A stretch of 64,000 nt of DNA from Bin80 sp965220365 (GTDB taxonomy: Bacteria > Bacteroidota > Rhodothermia > Rhodothermales > Bin80): NCBI GenBank assembly GCA_965220365.1, contig OZ244823.1:3472001-3536000 (forward strand), read 5' to 3'. The notes beneath the pieces were generated by a model. It did not search any database and had not been told where the DNA came from. It worked only from the letters and a program-made list of their open reading frames with translations. Shown piece after piece: positions 60,290-64,000 of the stretch; the stretch's first letter is position 1, and each line of letters starts with the position of its first letter. The position numbers and the translations under genes are program-made.

Positions 60290-61777
60290 ATGCGCTCCAG
60301 TGGACTCCTGCTGCATGTGACTTCCCTGCCCACCCGCTTTGGGATTGGAGATCTCGGACCGGAGGCATGGAAATTTGTTGATACGCTGGCAGAAGCAGGC
60401 CAGACTTGGTGGCAGTTACTCCCCGTATGCCCTGTAGGTTTGGGAGATTCTCCCTACGCAAGCCCTGCATCATTTGCGGGAAACCCGCTGCTGATCAGCC
60501 CCGAACTGATGGTGCAGGATGGATGGTCCACCGAGGCAGAAATCAATACCAATTACCCATACTCGAACGGCAATGTGGACTATCCAAGCATTTTCAATTA
60601 CAAGTCAACCCTACTCCACCAAGCGTTCTCACGGTTCGTGAAACAGCCGCAAACTGATGAATTCCTTTCTTTCGTGGATAGGGAAAAAGATTGGCTGCTG
60701 CCGTATGCCGCTTTTCAAGCACGAAAGGCACGGCAGTGCAATCGAATCTGGACGAGCTGGCCCGCAGAAGACCGAAAACCACCTCGAAAAGATTCGTTAG
60801 AGACGGATTCGCCCGAAATCCAATTCTACCTGTTTGAGCAGTTTCTTTTTGATCACCAATGGCGAAGGTTCCATGAGTATTGCGGACAAAAGGGAATCAA
60901 GATCATGGGGGACCTACCCATCTACGTCGCACATGACAGTGTAGACGTATGGGCGCATCCTGACCTGTTTGAGCTCGACAATGCCGGTGAGCCGCTGGTT
61001 GTTGCGGGCGTTCCTCCAGACTTTTTCAGTAAAACCGGGCAACGCTGGGGAAATCCGATCTATCGCTGGAAAGCAATGGAAGCTGAAGGATTCGACTGGT
61101 GGATCCGCCGGATGAAACGGGCACTGAGTTTATGCGACAGTATCCGACTTGATCATTTTCGGGGATTTGCCGGATATTGGGAGATCCCGGCGTCGGAAGA
61201 GACTGCCGTTCGCGGACGCTGGGTAACCGGCCCTGGACAAGCTTTCTTTGACCAACTTACAGAAACACTTGGCCCGCTACCCATCCTCGCAGAAGACCTC
61301 GGAGTGATCACACCGGATGTGATTGAACTGATGCAGGCAAACGCGTTCCCTGGGATGGCTGTCATCCAGTTTGGGTTTGATGCAGGAATGGATAACCTGC
61401 ACCTACCACACAACTACAAACCCAGCCAGTGCGTGTATACCGGCACCCACGATAACGATACCCTGCTCGGCTGGTGGAAAACGCTGACCGAATATGAGCA
61501 TGAATTCGCAAAGGATTATTTGCAAATCAAATCTGATGAAGACGTATGTCAGAAGGCCATTGAACGATGTTTGGACTCCGAGGCCGAAATGGTGATCCTA
61601 CCCGTACAGGATGTCCTGGAGCTCGGCAGTGATGCCCGGATGAACTTCCCTGGAACCCCTCTTGGAAACTGGCGCTGGTCCCTTCTGCCAGAGCAGCATG
61701 TACAGTTACGGGAAGTCGCCGGCCAATGGCTACACCGTGCCACGCTCCGGAGCAGACGACTGAACGCGCAAGATTAG
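60290..61777 (+). CDS. malQ: 4-alpha-glucanotransferase (amylomaltase)
   Basis: The 495-residue GH77 enzyme starts RSSGLLLHVTSLPTRFGIGDLG, a typical malQ start. Catalytic Asp is in DSIRLDHFRGFAGYWEIPA, the acid/base Glu in PILAEDLGVITPDV, and the third carboxylate in GTHDNDTLLGWW. It moves maltooligosaccharide units between alpha-1,4-glucans. Its 3' end overlaps glgX by 48 bp in convergent orientation. Confidence 0.96.
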   Translation: MRSSGLLLHVTSLPTRFGIGDLGPEAWKFVDTLAEAGQTWWQLLPVCPVGLGDSPYASPASFAGNPLLISPELMVQDGWSTEAEINTNYPYSNGNVDYPSIFNYKSTLLHQAFSRFVKQPQTDEFLSFVDREKDWLLPYAAFQARKARQCNRIWTSWPAEDRKPPRKDSLETDSPEIQFYLFEQFLFDHQWRRFHEYCGQKGIKIMGDLPIYVAHDSVDVWAHPDLFELDNAGEPLVVAGVPPDFFSKTGQRWGNPIYRWKAMEAEGFDWWIRRMKRALSLCDSIRLDHFRGFAGYWEIPASEETAVRGRWVTGPGQAFFDQLTETLGPLPILAEDLGVITPDVIELMQANAFPGMAVIQFGFDAGMDNLHLPHNYKPSQCVYTGTHDNDTLLGWWKTLTEYEHEFAKDYLQIKSDEDVCQKAIERCLDSEAEMVILPVQDVLELGSDARMNFPGTPLGNWRWSLLPEQHVQLREVAGQWLHRATLRSRRLNAQD

Positions 61778-63787
61778 CACCGACTGCGAAGCAACACTGG
61801 CAATCCCTCCTTTCGAATCTTCACCTGCCACAACCGTACTCTCCCCCCATCCCAGCCCCCAACTCCAGACATACTCATCCGAGAGCCTGAACCGGACTGC
61901 TTCGTCAGTCGGGTTGAAACAAATCAATAGCATATCTGGTGCAGCAAGCCACATTCCGAATGCTTGGGTTGATGCCCAGTCTTCGGAGCACATGACATGT
62001 CCTTCCGGGTGCCACCAAATCGCATCGGGCAAGCCATTTTCTCCTGCTTGTCCCGTCAAGAACCGATTACGCCGCAGAGATGGATGGTCCTTGCGGAATG
62101 CAATCAACTCACGTACAAATTCGAGCTGCTCTTTATTGGATCCGTCGAGATTCCAGTCATACCATGAGATCTCATTGTCCTGACAATAAGGATTGTTATT
62201 GCCCTGCTGTGTCCGACCAAGCTCGTCTCCTCCCAGAAGCATGGGAACTCCCTGAGATACAAACAAAGTGGTTAGCAAACTGCGCTTTAAGCGGTCCCGA
62301 TGCGCCAGAATATCTGGATTTGTCGAGCTGCCTTCATGACCGCAATTTTGACTGTAGTTCACAGATCTGCCATCACGGCCATTTTCCTGGTTAGCCTCAT
62401 TGTGTTTCCTCTCATAGGACACCAGGTCCTGGAGTGTAAATCCATCGTGTGAGGTCACATAATTAATTGAGGACGAGGGACGGCGATGACCCGGAGCAAA
62501 CAGATCACTTGAGCCAGCAATGCGCGTGGCAAACTGTCCCGTTATGCCGAACTCACCAGTCCAGTAACGCCGTACGACATCACGATATTTATCATTCCAC
62601 TCTCTCCAGGGCGGAGGATACGAACCTAATTGATAGCCTGAGTAGCCCAGATCCCACGGCTCGGCGATCAGCTTTACCCCGGATAAAACCGGGTCCTGTT
62701 GCACCATTTGCAACCATCCGCTTTGACGATTGAATCTGCCGTGTTCCCGAAGCAGTGTGCTGGCCAAATCAAAGCGAAAGCCATCTACATTCATCACTTC
62801 CACCCAATACCGCAGACTATCCATAATGAGACGACGGACATATATATGCTCTGCACGCAAAGTATTACCGCATCCGGTGCTGTTATAGAGAAAGCGGGGC
62901 TGTCCAGGTTTCGGTACATAATAAGAGGCGTTATCAATGCCCCGCCAGGATAGGGTTGGCCCTAGATGGTCACCCTCCCCTGTATGGTTATAGACTACAT
63001 CAAGGATGACTTCAAATCCATGGTCATGCATCGCATCCACCATCATCTTGAATTCTTCAATCACCGAAGCCGGGCCACCAGCCGAAAAACGCGGATCCGG
63101 GGCGAAGTAGGAAAGGGGATTATATCCCCAGTACTGTGACAATCCATTTTGTACAAGACGCTCATCTTGCACCGTAGCATAGACGGGTAATAATTCAATG
63201 GTCGTCACGCCTAGATGCTGCAAATGACCCAGAACCACATCGGAGGCGGCTCCCAGGTAAGTCCCGCGAAGTGAAGGGGGAACCTCCGGGTTCTGGATGC
63301 TCAACCCTTTGATGTGCGTTTCATAAATCACGGTATCTTTCCAGGGGATATCAGGCCCCGTCTTTAGTCTTTCCGAGATCCCAGGATCGGTCACTACACC
63401 GATCGGTGCATAGGAGGTGTTGTCCGCTGGACTCAGAACCCGATCATCACGGTTACGGTCGTGACCAAACAGACTGTCATCCCATACCGGCATTCTGCTG
63501 ATGGCACGAGCATACGGGTCCAACAACAGCTTTGTACCATTGAACCGATGCCCTTCATCTGGTGCCCAGGGACCATGGACACGGTAGGCATATCGCTGCC
63601 CTGCCTGTATCCCCGGCACATACACATGCCACACATCCCCAGTACGCCCGTTCACATCTATTGTACGTTCGGGGGAGTGCTCTTCATTAAGCAGGACCAG
63701 CTCCACGCGATCAGCGTTTGCACTAAAAATGGAGAAATTCACCCCGTTTTGATCAAGATATGGTCCTAATACTGTAGTTTTATCCAT
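61730..63787 (-). CDS. glgX: Glycogen debranching enzyme
   Basis: The 685-residue GH13 protein begins with a CBM48-like domain (LGPYLDQNGVNFSIFSANA). The barrel contains VILDVVYNHTGEG, FRFDLASTLLREH with the nucleophile Asp, LIAEPWDLGYSGYQLGSYP with the Glu, and NYVTSHDGFTLQDLV with the third Asp. SQGVPMLLGGDELGRTQQGNNN is the GlgX/TreX signature. It removes alpha-1,6 branches after trimming by phosphorylase. The overlap with malQ at the 3' ends implies possible antisense effects. Confidence 0.96.
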   Translation of the reverse strand: MDKTTVLGPYLDQNGVNFSIFSANADRVELVLLNEEHSPERTIDVNGRTGDVWHVYVPGIQAGQRYAYRVHGPWAPDEGHRFNGTKLLLDPYARAISRMPVWDDSLFGHDRNRDDRVLSPADNTSYAPIGVVTDPGISERLKTGPDIPWKDTVIYETHIKGLSIQNPEVPPSLRGTYLGAASDVVLGHLQHLGVTTIELLPVYATVQDERLVQNGLSQYWGYNPLSYFAPDPRFSAGGPASVIEEFKMMVDAMHDHGFEVILDVVYNHTGEGDHLGPTLSWRGIDNASYYVPKPGQPRFLYNSTGCGNTLRAEHIYVRRLIMDSLRYWVEVMNVDGFRFDLASTLLREHGRFNRQSGWLQMVQQDPVLSGVKLIAEPWDLGYSGYQLGSYPPPWREWNDKYRDVVRRYWTGEFGITGQFATRIAGSSDLFAPGHRRPSSSINYVTSHDGFTLQDLVSYERKHNEANQENGRDGRSVNYSQNCGHEGSSTNPDILAHRDRLKRSLLTTLFVSQGVPMLLGGDELGRTQQGNNNPYCQDNEISWYDWNLDGSNKEQLEFVRELIAFRKDHPSLRRNRFLTGQAGENGLPDAIWWHPEGHVMCSEDWASTQAFGMWLAAPDMLLICFNPTDEAVRFRLSDEYVWSWGLGWGESTVVAGEDSKGGIASVASQSVLILRVQSSAPERGTV

Positions 63788-63893
63788 GAGTTATATCCGG
63801 TGGGATATACTTGCCTTTTGAATCAGATTCGTTGAACCGGCGAACAGCATACTACTGCCGGTGGCACCGAGAATAAGAAATTATTACTACAAT

Positions 63894-64000
63894 ATGAAGT
63901 CCGCCTCTGATCGCTGGTCCCGTGTTTCTATTATTTCCGTATCTCCCCGTGTCCATGAAGGCGACTGGCACATCAAACGAACCGTGGGAGAACAGGTCAA
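63894..64000 (+). CDS. glgE: Start of maltose-1-phosphate maltosyltransferase (partial)
   Basis: ATG 63894 opens a frame that reaches the window end. The visible part, RVSIISVSPRVHEGDWHIKR, matches the conserved N-terminus of GlgE (xVSPxxxxGxFxxKRxVGE). GlgE makes alpha-1,4-glucan from maltose-1-phosphate. It is divergent from glgX by ~106 bp, fitting a glucan cluster. Only 35 codons are seen, so the call rests on that motif and the neighbours. Confidence 0.7.
   Translation, partial: MKSASDRWSRVSIISVSPRVHEGDWHIKRTVGEQV

Overview
The window looks like a chromosomal contig of a mid-GC Gram-negative bacterium of the Bacteroidota/Rhodothermota type. The evidence is a 900-residue TonB-dependent receptor with a carboxypeptidase-regulatory N-terminal domain, two tandem DUF5686-type outer-membrane proteins, S46 (DPP7-like) peptidases, TIGR02757 and DUF2461 proteins, and a BatA-like membrane protein. 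The placement rests on gene content only; there is no rRNA. The one RNA gene is tRNA-Leu(UAG).

Layout. 1-7.0 kb: end of a vWA/BatA-like protein, the TonB receptor, then two adjacent insertion sequences (IS5 family; an IS1182-like element). 7.0-9.1 kb: mutS2. 9.5-18.2 kb: two nearly identical IS4-family copies in direct orientation enclose 5,765 bp with the signature of a captured circle. The outer flanks match each other (11 bp, one mismatch) and the inner flanks match each other (11 bp, exact). Joining the inner flanks restores a split rolling-circle Rep reading frame. That replicon had itself received a 2.65-kb IS1595-type transporter element carrying a methyltransferase-endonuclease gene with a G9 tract at its frame break. 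18.7-28.2 kb: a TPR lipoprotein-like/periplasmic protein, a sugar-nucleotide and glycosyltransferase cluster, a DUF2231 protein with CopA copper ATPase, and a SRPBCC protein. 28.3-34.3 kb: an IS256-family element whose accessory gene looks like a catalytically dead copy of its own transposase, a DUF2461 gene, and a glyoxalase-family gene cut by a 2.1-kb IS. 34.5-46.3 kb: SRPBCC, LexA, glyoxalase, RluA-type pseudouridine synthase, two DUF5686 proteins, patatin, an S46 peptidase and a half-length S46 pseudo-enzyme, mostly one leftward run with overlapping genes. 46.3-50.4 kb: tRNA-Leu, msrB, an epimerase-like protein, two bPH2 membrane proteins, a YaaW-like protein. 50.8-59.5 kb: an accessory region with a coiled-coil membrane protein, an AAA/DUF4143 ATPase overlapping (ATGA) a 1,401-residue NACHT NTPase with a C-terminal PD-(D/E)XK nuclease, and a second nuclease gene broken by an IS630 element. 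59.8-64 kb: GNAT, malQ, glgX and the start of glgE (alpha-glucan metabolism).

How it fits together. The core genes are ordinary envelope, repair, and glycogen functions. The interest lies in mobile DNA: seven IS copies plus one transporter IS, several with exact target duplications that let the ancestral sequence be rebuilt by eye, and in the NACHT-nuclease operon, a plausible anti-phage system with an unusual domain order. Several genes carry one-base frame breaks; some may be sequencing or assembly errors, but the IS4 one is shared by both copies.
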